DNA from: Cephalotus follicularis | Taxonomy: Eukaryota; Streptophyta; Magnoliopsida; Oxalidales; Cephalotaceae | Reading direction: 5' to 3' | DNA: 64,000 nucleotides | Assembly: GCA_001972305.1 (NCBI GenBank) | Contig: BDDD01000182.1 | Span: 114,812-178,811 of the forward strand | Shown: positions 1 through 10,531 of the stretch, one piece after another | Layout of the letters: each line of letters opens with the position of its first letter | Position numbering within the stretch: the first letter of the stretch is position 1 | The notes under the pieces: generated by a model | The model's input: the letters and a program-made list of their open reading frames with translations, nothing else | Databases searched by the model: none | Told to the model about the DNA's origin: nothing | Made by a program: the position numbers and the translations under genes

Positions 1-186
1 TGAATAAGAGAAGTAGAGAGAGTATGTATTTAATATAATTTTAACACAATCATTTGAATTACCAATTTTGACAGAATAATATAATTTTATATCCAATTTT
101 TACTGAATATGTGTTAAATTTTCCTTTTAACATTCTAAAATACTACGAACAAATTTTTTCATAAAATATTATAAGGACGAGTAATG

Positions 187-353
187 TTATGGATATTAAC
201 CAAAAAACGTATTAACTGACAACAACTGTTGAGTTGGATTAAAAGTTTGATGTGTCATAACAAAAGGAGTGAAACTGTAGAAGACACGTCAAAGTTTTTA
301 ATTCAACTCAGCAGTTGTTGTCAATTACTACGTTTTTTGGTTAATGTCCATAA
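187..353. mobile_element. Hairpin MITE, ~70-bp inverted arms
   Basis: The segment folds on itself. The left arm (187-256) opens with TTATGGATATTAACCAAAAA and the right arm (283-353) ends with its near-complement, closing in GGTTAATGTCCATAA. Both arms carry the complementary GACAACAACTGTTGAGTTG-type core, and only ~26 bp of loop separate them. Arms this long on a 167-bp unit with no coding capacity are typical of a non-autonomous inverted-repeat element. Superfamily and target duplication are not clear. Confidence 0.8.
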
Positions 354-1851
354 TATTATTTTATAAGGACATTTTGTTCACAAAATTCATTTAGTAGAGT
401 GTTTATCAAATATGAGAAGTAGAGTGATTAATGGATCAAATACATTAAGAGGTATTCATATTGAATTTAAATGACAAAACAAATGCTCTTATTGAGTCAA
501 AATATGATTCATCCAGATCTAGATATCCAATAAGAGCAAACAAACACACTCTTAGGCTTTTATATATGCTTTGGGAAATAGAGATTAATTAGGAGAAAGT
601 GGATATGCCTGATCTAAATCGGGTTTAAGTGCAGGATCAAGCTTCATATGTCATTATTTTTTGAATATATGATTTGTATATTATAAATTCAACTGTTGGA
701 TTTGATAATTTATATATACATAGATCATTTATATCAATATGTCGTTTTTAAGACATCTTACATTTAAACTTTATGCACCTAAGGTATTCGTGCATATCTT
801 TTTTCTCAATTAATAAGCCCTTCATTACAAGAAAAACAACTACGAAGATTAATTAGATTTTTGAAGAAATGATGATAAGGCTAGTTATATATTATATATA
901 ACACAGTAAAAGGGGAAAAGATTAAAAAATGATTTTTGTCTTTTGAAAGAAATTCTTGGTGGGCAACTGAAACAAATTATATGAAGACATTGCGAGTCTT
1001 ATTCCCACCAATTTGAGATTTTCTCTTCTACGCCATGTTGAAGATAATATTAATGACTGATTGATAGCTAGCTAGATAACAGCCTCGAATAATTATTGAT
1101 TAATTAGTGTTTTTTTTATCAATATTAATTGAAAAAAATCATATATTGTATTATGCGAGTAGAATCATTCTTAATTTTATTTGTCTCTTAGATCTCGTGT
1201 ATTGCACTATAGAGTCCATAAACCGGTAACTAACCATTAAATTTAAACCCGATAAAGTTTAGGTCCAAAAAAAAAAAATTCGTCTTCCGTTATATTTGTA
1301 CCCATTTCTCATTTAGACAATTCAAATTGTATTGAGTTAATTCAAACTGTATTTAACTTTTTGGCATGTTTTATTTTATGAGTTTGAATCAAAATTTCCT
1401 TTTTATCCTTTATTCTATAATTTTTTATAATTTTTTTAAGATATATCTTTTCACCTGTTTAATTAAATTAGTCGGACATAAATACAAAAAAAGTATCCGT
1501 TTAAATACAGATGCTTAAATCCGTTTAAAAATCAAGAACCAAATCGATACTTAATGAAACTAAATTAAATCGCGATGGCGGGGTTTACTTAGATGACAAG
1601 AGCTCGAGGATGGGGTGGGTGACAATATAGAACAATAATCAAAACAAAACAAATTGGGGATTAAGAATAAAAAAAATTAGGGATTAGAACCAGAAAGGGG
1701 GAAAAGGACGGAAGAAGCTAGAAATCATCTATCTCAATAATCAATCTCAATATCAATCATAAGCTAACAATAATAGGTTTATCAAACCTATTTATATAGG
1801 CAAAATCCTAAACCTAATTAAATAACTAAATTACAAAATAACCCTCAAAAC

Positions 1852-1867
1852 TATAATAATAATAATG

Positions 1868-1905
<38 letters not shown>
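1852..1905. repeat. (TAA)n microsatellite
   Basis: About 17 near-perfect TAA/ATA units with one early interruption (ATGATA). Confidence 0.9.
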
Positions 1906-2618
1906 TAAATCATAATATCAAGTGACATAAAAGGCCTAATGTCTAAAACGACGTCGATAATAAGTTTGGCTCAATCTCTCAGGCGAATACCGAGACGGTC
2001 CCGCATCAGGTGCGCAATGATTATTCGGGTGTTTTGATTTCAACCGATGCGTAGAGGGTAGAGCCTCAACATGAACCTGTAACAACGAAGGCACAGCAAT
2101 TTTTTATGGTTTGCAAAAGAGAAGTGGTTATAGTTACCTTGTAGCAGAATGGGATGTTTGGATAACGATCTCTGAGATCTGCTCTCCTGGTAGGAGTAAT
2201 GCACTCTTTGTAATTAATATTGTGAGTTTGGATTTTGAGAGCTTTGTTTTCTACATATTTGTCGTGATGAAAATAAGATAAGGCACAAAATTGCACAATA
2301 TACAAAAGAGATTTCTAATGTATGGCCTTTGGTAATATGCTTTTCCTATTTTTTCACTGTAATTAGTTATAACGTATTTTGAGTTAATGAAATTACATGT
2401 TTTTCATTAAAAAAACAAAAGACCAGATTATCAAAGCACAGATGATAGTGACGGGTCTTCATGACTATTTGAGAGCATGGGAAATTTATACAAGTATGTG
2501 TTTATTTAATTATGCAAAATGAAGAAAACAAAAGTGTGTGTATATATATTTCAAGCGTACATTTAAAAATTTCCTCTCCAAAATTTCAAGGTTACAAGCT
2601 TAGCTTAAACTCCGCCCT

Positions 2619-2793
2619 TGTGTACATGTGTTTATGATGCTTGGTTGGTGCATTCCGTCATTGTAGAATGACAGGCCTAACTATGCACATTGAATCCCTG
2701 CTAAATCCAGTGTGTTTGTGTACGGTGTATAGTGTGATGCCTTGTTAATGCATTCAATAATTGCAAAATGGCAAACCTTGGCACTTTGAATAA
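2619..2793. repeat. Diverged ~80-100-bp tandem duplication
   Basis: Two successive segments (about 2619-2698 and 2718-2793) follow the same order: GTGTAC, a TGATGCyTkGTTrrTGCATTC block, a TTGyArAATGrCA block, then CACwTTGAAT. This indicates an old local duplication. No function is apparent. Confidence 0.55.
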
Positions 2794-3525
2794 AAGAACA
2801 AATCCAATATTTATTTATGTAATATCAGCATATCCTCAACGAAATGAAATAATCATGCTCATTGTTATTATTAATATTGTTTTTATCAGAGAATTTAGAG
2901 GAGGAGAAGAGATTTATTCATGTTGAGAAGCTCATTCAAATTGGACAGAGAATATATTAAGTTCAAAATATCAAAGAATCATCAGATATCCTTGGGGCTA
3001 TGGTCACAGATTTTGCATTATAAACAACAATAGGAAATCAAGCAATGAATAAAAATTATTTATCCGTGAATCTACCAACGATTCATATAAGCTGGATGAT
3101 ATCACAGAGCGATCATGGATTACATACTAACGAATCAATTTTGGCCGAATTAGGCCTAAAGAATATGTTCGTAAAGTGCATATGTAATTGAAAATTTTAA
3201 TACAGGTGCAGTTCAACTCGAAAGCAGATAAAATCCGAAAGAAATAATGCCATCACCCCTCACAGCATAAAGAAATCAGATTAATAAAATTCCTAATGAA
3301 GGGAATAAAGTACTTTGCACAAGTAGATCAAAATGGATAAGCCCCTCAAATCGTTCAACTATTGTATTAAGCGGTCTCTAGTTTCGAAGAACTACTAACT
3401 GAATGAACAAATCTACTGAATATTATTTGTTGCAGCAAAAACTTTAATCTCTATGTATTACAAGACACAACAGTCCCTTAAACACATTAGTGGTAAAGAA
3501 AAATTTAGAAACCTAACCGTGATTC

Positions 3526-4995
3526 TCATTCAAGTATCAACAACTGAGATGTGAGTTGTTTATCCAACTTGAATCCTGCCATCTCCGACTCCTTGCGAAC
3601 TTCTTTACACTTTGCAACCCTCCCAGAAGCCAAGTAAATTTTAATTAAATCCCGGTAAATGTCATATGTTGGAGAGAATCCTGCTTCCTTAAGTTTAGAA
3701 AAGTATCGGACAGCCCTTGCAAGATCATTGAGAGCAACAAAAAGCTTTATAACCACACGATAAGCTGAGAGATCGAATAGACAATCTGAAGTCTCCATTT
3801 CCCAAACTACAGCCAATGCCTCCCTGTATTTCTTTTCAGAATAAAGGCTATGAATCAGAGTAGTGTACAGAACTATACTAGGATCACGCCCGGACTGTTT
3901 ATACCAATAAAAGAGACTCTCCACATATTCGTACTTGCCAAGCCTAATGCAAACTTTCATGATTGCTGTACAGTCTTGCTGGCTTAAATTTAAGTCTTCT
4001 CTCTCTGCAAGTTCAGTCAGTAAGGGCGATACAAGCATGTGCTTATCGGGGTTCTTCCCAAGATTCAATATCAGCTTTGCGTAAATGCTCGGGTCCAGCA
4101 TCCTGTTACCATCCTGGGCAATCATGAGAAGCTTCCAAGCAAGATTCAAGCTCCCACCTTTAACGAACCCCCTCACCGTTGCCTCCAAAACACCCCTACT
4201 AGCCAAACTAGTGAATTTCTCCAAGTTGAATGGCACTTTCAACTTGTGATTCCTTGCCAGAACCTCGACAGTCGAAGCCAAAATCCGATCATCAGGGAAC
4301 AAGTGAGCTTGTTTCTGAGCCCAACAGAATGTCTGCAGAGCTCGCTCAGGAAGACCCATGTGACCCAATTCCCGTATTGTCAACGACAAAGACCCTTTAC
4401 GCAAGTATCTAGCACACTTGTTGAGAACTAGACATACATCCTCCACTTTAGAAAGACTTCTTATATCTCTTGCTAGTCCAATAAGAAAACATGGGTTCTT
4501 GTAAACATTGTTAGATATAGGTGCGCGCGAAGAGGTTACCATTTTATTTCGTTTCTTCGGCATAGGAAGTCCCAAAGGTCGTAGCTTGTGAGGAAGTGGA
4601 AGTGGCAGAGGCCTCTCTCTTCTCAAAGAACCCGGTTTTTGCGGAACTCTCCCTTGGAAAAGAGACGATATTGTTTCAATCTCATCTGCTTCCCATACTA
4701 AACCACTGCCATCATTATCATTATCTTCTTTTTTTTGTTCTTCAATAATGGAATCATTATCATTATCTTCTTTTTTTTGTTCTTCATTAATGGAATCAGT
4801 CTGAGAAGTGCTTGGCTTCTTTAAGAATAAGTTAACACCGAAGTCTGGAGGATTCTTGGTGCGTCGCGGATAACGGAGGTTCTTGGGCAGTTTTTGGTGC
4901 TGATTTCTTGACTTTGAATGCGCCATCAAAGTTACATTTCTACTTGTGTTTGACATGACTGGATATAAGCTAATGAAAGCGCGAATGCAATCCAT
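3526..4995 (-). CDS. PPR protein, EMB975 (At2g01860)-like
   Basis: A 489-aa, single-exon pentatricopeptide repeat protein. Such proteins bind organellar RNA. The N-terminal ~160 residues are basic and low in complexity, with a conserved-looking RYPRRTKNPPDFGVNLFLKK segment near residues 41-60 and an acidic E/D/N-rich stretch. Degenerate PPR helix pairs occupy roughly residues 165-489, for example the LYTTLIHSLYSEKKYREALA and AYRVVIKLFVALNDLARAVR units. There is no E, E+ or DYW tail. I remember the Arabidopsis EMB975 protein as similar in length and N-terminal motif, so the name is an informed guess. The start is the first ATG (4995); in-frame ATGs at residues 14 and 24 are alternatives. A 14-aa repeat (SI(I/N)EEQKKEDNDND) lies in the acidic stretch. 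Confidence 0.85.
   Translation of the reverse strand: MDCIRAFISLYPVMSNTSRNVTLMAHSKSRNQHQKLPKNLRYPRRTKNPPDFGVNLFLKKPSTSQTDSINEEQKKEDNDNDSIIEEQKKEDNDNDGSGLVWEADEIETISSLFQGRVPQKPGSLRRERPLPLPLPHKLRPLGLPMPKKRNKMVTSSRAPISNNVYKNPCFLIGLARDIRSLSKVEDVCLVLNKCARYLRKGSLSLTIRELGHMGLPERALQTFCWAQKQAHLFPDDRILASTVEVLARNHKLKVPFNLEKFTSLASRGVLEATVRGFVKGGSLNLAWKLLMIAQDGNRMLDPSIYAKLILNLGKNPDKHMLVSPLLTELAEREDLNLSQQDCTAIMKVCIRLGKYEYVESLFYWYKQSGRDPSIVLYTTLIHSLYSEKKYREALAVVWEMETSDCLFDLSAYRVVIKLFVALNDLARAVRYFSKLKEAGFSPTYDIYRDLIKIYLASGRVAKCKEVRKESEMAGFKLDKQLTSQLLILE
4711..4794. repeat. In-frame 42-bp tandem duplication in the PPR gene
   Basis: 4711-4752 and 4753-4794 are identical except for one base (CAATAATGG versus CATTAATGG). 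The duplication adds 14 codons and keeps the reading frame, within the acidic linker ahead of the PPR array. Confidence 0.9.
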
Positions 4996-5266
4996 TGTGA
5001 TTGTGTTGAATTGGTGTTTGTTTTCAGAGTCTTATAGGCATTTCATCGAACACTTGAGAGGCTTGAATATATTTTCGATTGATTCCCCTCCTCATCGAAC
5101 ACTTGACAGGCTTGTAGATCTTGGGGCTTGGATATAAATATTAAACGGCTGCAATGTGCACTTTCATGTGCCGCTTTGTTGCATGAAAGAGAGAGAATAT
5201 TTAATTGGCTTGGATTTATCGTCGAGTTTCCTAAAATCGTAACAATCTAATAAAGATTGGCGTAAG

Positions 5267-5734
5267 GGCACGTTTACTTTTTCAATCGTCATTAAATATG
5301 ATATTGAATTTTTTAACTAAAAAATAAAAATATTGATTACTTAAAGTTATCAAAAAAATATAAATATTAACCTCCGATTAATTTTATCATATAAAATACT
5401 GATATATTCGTTTATCTGTCATATAATTTTTTTTTTGCTCAGTATTGAGGAGATTGTAATTTTTATTCGGTATCATTTTTAATAACTCGATTTCTTTTTT
5501 TTTTTAAATTGAGTTTTATGAAATTATGTTGTTTCTTGTCATCTGACATAAAAAATTTATATATAACTCAACGATCACATCACACAAATAAATGATTATA
5601 TAAGTATTTTAGATGATAAAATTAACTGTAAATTAACATTTTTATTTTATAATAACTTTAAAATTTTAATATCATTTTTTTTAGTTTGAAGACTTAATGT
5701 TATATTTAATAACAGTTCAAGGAGTAAACGTGTT
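5267..5734. mobile_element. MITE with ~120-bp inverted ends
   Basis: The left end reads CACGTTTACTTTTTCAAT and the right end AGTAAACGTGTTC, which are complementary. Similarity between the left flank and the reverse complement of the right flank continues inward for about 120 bp (ATTAAATAT-GATATTG versus ATTAAATATAACATTA, then AACTAAAAAA, then TTAATTTTATCAT). It is non-coding and AT-rich. Exact edges and target duplication are uncertain. Confidence 0.65.
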
Positions 5735-5985
5735 CTTCAATCATAAAGATTAGATCCTATTAAATGAAACTTTTCTAAATCCATTTGTATTTCCTTCCTT
5801 TACGAAGATTAATTATCACTAATGGACGAATTTAATATAACCAAAGTGATTTTACTTAATTATTCGTGTTGGTTTATTTAAAAATATATGCAAAGCCAAC
5901 GTGTAAAAATTCCTAGGTTCAAACCCCTTGGACGACATTAATAAGGGTAGAGTATAGACGTGGATTGTTAATGACTTATTCACTA

Positions 5986-6971
5986 AAGGTTTGTTTAGTA
6001 ATGTTCTGGGAGAAACTGCTTTGAGAAAAAGTGTTATAGGATGGTGCTGTGAGAGAAAGTGTAAGTTGTGCTGTAATAAAACTGTTTGATAACACTGCAT
6101 GAGAAAGTGTTTTACGACAAAAAAAAGGAAAAAAATCTCAAATTCGGAGCAAATTGCTATCCTTCATTATTTGGAAAAAAAAGGAAAAAAAAAACCTCAA
6201 ATTTGAAGCTTGAAGTGCAATTAGATAGATCAATTTTCAAGGATATTTTTATCAATATTCTCAATTAAGAAAAATGATCGTTTCGTTGTTGGGACCAATA
6301 AACAAAGTATCCAATCTCCATATAGCAAAATTTCCAAAACTCATCCCCCCAAATCAACCAAAAAAGAAAGCAACTGAATAACAAAAAGCATAAAACAATA
6401 AAAATCCAGAACTGTAATACATTCATATATATATATATCCACAAGCAGTGCATATAAGATTGAGGACGGCTTCGGTGGATTCAGAGAAGTTGGAGTGTGA
6501 CGTCAGCTCTGCGTGCTCTTGGGCTTTCTGTACAGACTTCAAGAGAGCCCCGCAGTCCCCACACTTCAACGACACCCCTGTCATTGCTTCTTTTGAGCTC
6601 TCTCTCTCTTACTCTTAAGCACCTATTGTCGTGGGTGGGTGAGTGGCTGTGGGTAGTTACGCAGGGGTGGACTTTTCAGGGCTTCGTCGGGGCTGTGGCA
6701 GAGAGTGGGAGATATGCAGGGAATAGAGAGAGAGAGTTAAATAGGGAGATGAGATCTGGTTGGAGAGGTGAAGGGCTGGGAGAGAATTGCTTTGGGAGAG
6801 AAGTGTTTTTTCAGCACAGCAAATTGCTGTGTTGTGTAGAATAGCGTTTCAACGCTAAAAAAAAGTGATTGTTGTAGACAGGATTATTAAGTTTAAAGCG
6901 TTTGGTAAAGAAATAGCTTTTGGGAGGAAAAAACGCGTTTAGTAATGCTGAACGCATTACCAAACGGGTAC
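5986..6971. mobile_element. Possible hAT-type non-autonomous element
   Basis: The left edge GGTTTGTTTAGTAATG and the reverse complement of the right edge (GTACCCGTTTGGTAATG) resemble the 'CCGTTTGGTAATG' ends of plant hAT MITEs. Related end-like sequences recur inside (near 6895-6950), so this may be two nested copies. The interior holds a CT/GA-rich, 5'-UTR-like stretch (6590-6780) and no credible gene. Confidence 0.4.
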
Positions 6972-8241
6972 TAACAGTGATAGAATTTATTTTGTTGGGG
7001 TTCTCCAACCCAATTGAGGACAAATGTAACCATTTTTTTTTCTTTCTAGTAATAGAATAATATAGGTTAAACAAAAATAATCTCGAGAATTTGAAATCCC
7101 GATCCAATCCGAAATTAACAGATTAAATTGAGTTTTTTTTATTAGTTTCATACTGTAAAATTTAAGAAACTGAATATTTTAGATCGGTTTCGATTTATGG
7201 TTTTTGAAAATCTTATACGATCTAGTACATATATAGCTAATAATTCGTATAAATGGGTTGAGTTTGTGTTGTATCGAATAATAGTTACATGACTATAAAA
7301 CTCAATCATAATCTGACCTATTTATTAATTGTATCAAAAACTCAAACCGTAAATCAGACTCGTTCATTAAACGTGTTACAAGTGTCGACCCATATAACCC
7401 GTTTAATAAACGAATTAAGTCAGTATGCACACTTTAATAAACATAAATTACTTAATTAATATATTAATCTATACATGAAAGATAATGGAAAAGATAATTG
7501 TTATTGTAAATTAATATTATTTTATTATTTTGATAGTTAATTGAATATGTTATATGTTATATTGTTAATGTCTTATAACAATGATAAATGGTATTATGTC
7601 AAATTAATCATATTAATAGTGGACATAATTAATAAACGTGTAGAACCCATAATTTTATAATATAAAAGAATAGCTTTTGGACTAGGCCGAATGTCGGGCA
7701 GAATTGTTGAAAGGAGAAACTGGGCTTAAATAGTATTAATATTGATATTTGGGCTTAAGATGTATTGGGCTAAATGGATTTATTAAAAGAGAAAAAGAAG
7801 TTGGGACAACCATTTCAACACCTCCTCAACCCAATTCAGTGAAGAAACGGCAAAATGGCTCTAGGGAATTCTTGAGATTTCCACTGGTAGCTATAAATAG
7901 AGAAGTAGTGAGTATGGGATGGACTGTTGGTAATTTGGGAGAGAAATGACAAGGAAAGCTACCAGTGAATGAGCAAGGAAGGAGAGGAAACTCAACTGAA
8001 GGCAAGGGAAAAAGGGAAAACATCATACTCCAAGGGGTTTTGAGGTAGGTTCTACTACCTACTCAGTGTCTTTATTGTTGTGTGAATTGTTTATTAACGT
8101 GGTTACTTTGGCTAGGATTTGAGATGTACGATGCAGGGTAGAATAAATGGATTGTGTTTTATTAATGGACCTCTTCCTAAGCCTGTGTTTATATTGCACT
8201 GGAACCGAGATTGTTGTCGTGAGCATCATATACATATATAC
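6972..8241. other. Intergenic, retroelement-like fragments
   Basis: No gene seen. 7240-7440 carries the 'ACCCGTTTAATAAACG / GTGTCGACCC' type of wording common at the ends of plant repeats, and a related phrase recurs at 12670-12800. It is therefore probably decayed transposon sequence. Confidence 0.4.
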
Positions 8242-8503
8242 TGTAATGTCCTGGGCATGCGAACAGTACATAACGCATGCGTCCATGCCATATGCTCACG
8301 TTGGCGCTCAACAACATCATGCGCCGAGCATGGATTCCATCATCCATGTGCCGAGGAGCCATGCTTCCCGAGCATGCAACGCACGCCGGGCGTTCCTCCG
8401 CCATGTGCACAAGTGTTCCTCTGCCATGCCGAGCACTCCATGCGCCCGAGGATACACGCCGAGGAAGCACCTTGCCTTGTGCCTGAAGACACAAGCCGGG
8501 GAC

Positions 8504-8511
8504 GCGCCAGT
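8504..8511. repeat. Target-site duplication, left copy
   Basis: GCGCCAGT directly before the TAGGGATGGCAA end. It is identical to 10524-10531. Confidence 0.92.
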
Positions 8512-8993
8512 TAGGGATGGCAATTTCTACCCGATCCGTGGGTTTTCGAACCGAACCCGCCCCGATGGGGAGGGTTTTTTTTTTTGAAAAACGGGTTCGG
8601 ATCGGGTTCGGGTTTTATTTCCAAAGCCCGCTGCGGATACGGGTCGGTTACGGGTATACTTTAATCCGCACCGAATCCGACCCGCATATATAGCAAAATA
8701 CTATTATACCCTTATTGTTATTAATAATACAATATATATACAGGTTCCTTTTTCCTCTCAAAACAAAAACGTATCTCTTTTTCCTCTCTCTCTGTAAACC
8801 CAGACATTCAAAACGCAGCAGCAGCACCCAGTTCCTCTCTCTCTACGTTGAGTGCCTCTTCTCTCTGTCATCACCGGCGACGCCAACATCCCACCGGCAA
8901 CCTCAACATCTCCAAGTATACCAAACGACGGTAGTCTCCAAATACGTCTCTCTCTCGCGGCCACCGACCAGCAACAACCGGTGTCTCCAAGTA

Positions 8994-8996
<3 letters not shown>

Positions 8997-9028
<32 letters not shown>
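8997..9028. repeat. (CT)n microsatellite inside the hAT element
   Basis: About 15 CT units. It is part of an imperfect duplication in which the phrase 'GCCACCGACCASCAACAACCGG' occurs on both sides (about 8960 and 9031). Confidence 0.85.
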
Positions 9029-9030
<2 letters not shown>

Positions 9031-9714
9031 GCCACCGACCACCAACAACCGGCGTCGGTGGCAGCGACAGTGGTAGGCTAGCAAGCAATTTTTTATATTT
9101 TTCAGTTTTTTTTTTAGATTTGTTAGGGTTTTTTTTGGGGGGGTTTAAATTGTTAAAGTATTTGGTAGGCAATGAAATGGAATCATATAAGATTGAACAC
9201 ATGAAATTAAACAGTTGCAGAAATTAAACAACGAATAAGAATAAATAAATTGGGTATACCTTGAAAATCTTCAAAAAAGTGTATGATCCTTTAACTAAAA
9301 CCTTAGCCCTGAAAAGCCCATAACTTTAAAATGAGAGAATCAGCCGATAATTTGAAGTCAGATAATCAATGGAGGAGATTTGATAAATTCTGACAAGAAA
9401 ACAGACAAAATCTTTGTAATAAAATTGAAAGGAAGATCCAGAGAGAGAGATTAATTAAAAGTTACAGCTTTGGTTAAGCTTTGTTTGTTGATGATTATAC
9501 AAACAAAGAAGTAAGCCTTTTGTGAAATAATGATCCATTCAGGGAGAGAGAGAGAGAGGAGTGGAGAGGCTTTTTTTGCTACAGAAGAGGAGAGGCTTTT
9601 GATTCTATGTGGGCTTTCTTAGATTAAAATTTCAGTTTTTTTTTTTTTGTAATTAACCAAAGAACTGTTTATTTTTTATAAGTAATAATTGGTATTTGAT
9701 GGTCACTATGGCAG

Positions 9715-9825
9715 GTATTATGTTTCAAGATATCACCACTCTGTTACTGGATCCAAAAGCATTCAAGGACACCGTCGATTTGTTTGTTGAGCGATACAAA
9801 GCCAAAAGCATTTCAGTCGTTGCAG
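9715..9825 (+). pseudogene. Captured adenine phosphoribosyltransferase (APT) exon
   Basis: A 111-nt open exon bounded by a consensus acceptor (ATGGCAG before 9715) and donor (GTGAAA after 9825). It encodes the APRT segment IMFQDITTLLLDPKAF (start) to ERYKAKSISVVA (end), matching the conserved FQDITTLLL block of plant APTs. APT converts adenine and PRPP to AMP. Only this one of several exons is present, with stretches of its flanking introns, so it cannot encode an enzyme. It lies entirely inside the hAT element and was presumably captured from a genomic (unspliced) APT gene. Confidence 0.88.
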
Positions 9826-10199
9826 GTGAAAAATAAGAATAGAAGGAATTAAATTGAGTTACTATATTTTTTGGAGGGTTTGTTTTTTACAGTTGTTGAC
9901 TAGATTAATTTACTGGAATTCTATCACCCTTATTCATTCACTGCATAGCAAGAAATGATTGCAGCTTTATTAATCCAAAATAAGCATATCAACATTTGTA
10001 TATAAACAAAGGAAAAAAGCTCACTTTTTTACAAGCTTGTTTTACCTGTCCATTTTTAAGGGGAACTATTGCAGTTTTTCCGTAGAAATTTTCATCATAT
10101 TTATTAATTTATAGGGTTTAGGGATGCAAGTTAATTTTCTAGTGTCAGAAACTTTGTTTTTTTTTTTTTTGATGAATTTCATTAATGAGTTTGGTTTGT

Positions 10200-10262
10200 A
10201 GTGATTATTGGTAAAAGATTCAAGTTTAATTGTTATTATTTGTAAAAGATTCAAGTTTAATT
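10200..10262. repeat. ~28-bp tandem repeat in the hAT interior
   Basis: Two adjacent copies of the phrase GTAAAAGATTCAAGTTTAAT, separated by TTATTATT-type spacer. Confidence 0.75.
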
Positions 10263-10523
10263 TATAGGGGAGGATTTTGGAAGGTAATGAACTCAAGCAA
10301 ATTGCATTTGATTGCTGTATGTCATTAAATACTTAACATGCAGGGGAAAAAAATTCTGTGGGGGGGCGGGTACGGTGCGGTATTCATAACCGCGGGGCGG
10401 ATATGGTTTATCGATATTGTACCCGCAACGGGTACGGGGAGGGTACGGGTATTTGTGTCTCAGGGGCGGGTAGGGTGCGGATACAAAAAAATCCACACCA
10501 TAACCAATCCGTTGCCATCCCTA

Positions 10524-10531
10524 GCGCCAGT
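10524..10531. repeat. Target-site duplication, right copy
   Basis: GCGCCAGT directly after the TTGCCATCCCTA end. It is identical to 8504-8511. Confidence 0.92.

Larger units (their letters stand above)
1..3525. other. Intergenic, no gene recognised
   Basis: AT-rich DNA without a convincing coding region. It contains a hairpin MITE (187-353), a TAA microsatellite (1852-1905) and a diverged tandem duplication (2619-2793). About 1570-2320 looks like degraded retroelement flank, being purine-rich with an isolated GC-richer patch near 1980-2060, but I cannot name it. The only ORF of note (2066-2305, minus) matches nothing I recognise. The last ~600 bp probably include the 3' flank of the minus-strand PPR gene. 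Confidence 0.6.
8512..10523. mobile_element. Non-autonomous hAT transposon carrying host gene fragments (Pack-hAT)
   Basis: The ends are perfect 12-bp inverted repeats (TAGGGATGGCAA ... TTGCCATCCCTA). They are flanked by identical 8-bp target duplications GCGCCAGT at 8504-8511 and 10524-10531, the length expected of hAT elements. Subterminal regions (8530-8690 and 10355-10510) are packed with CGGGT/ACCCG motifs. I see no transposase, only 2.0 kb of other sequence. This includes an adenine phosphoribosyltransferase exon with intron edges (9715-9825), a CT-rich leader-like segment (8742-9070) and a minus-strand 5'-UTR-like segment (~9255-9600). It disrupts the GC-rich repeat described for 8242-12648. 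Confidence 0.9.

Noticed and set aside
5925..5960. GGTTCAAACCCC phrase resembling a tRNA T-loop
   Set aside because: The upstream 70 bp do not form acceptor, D or anticodon stems.
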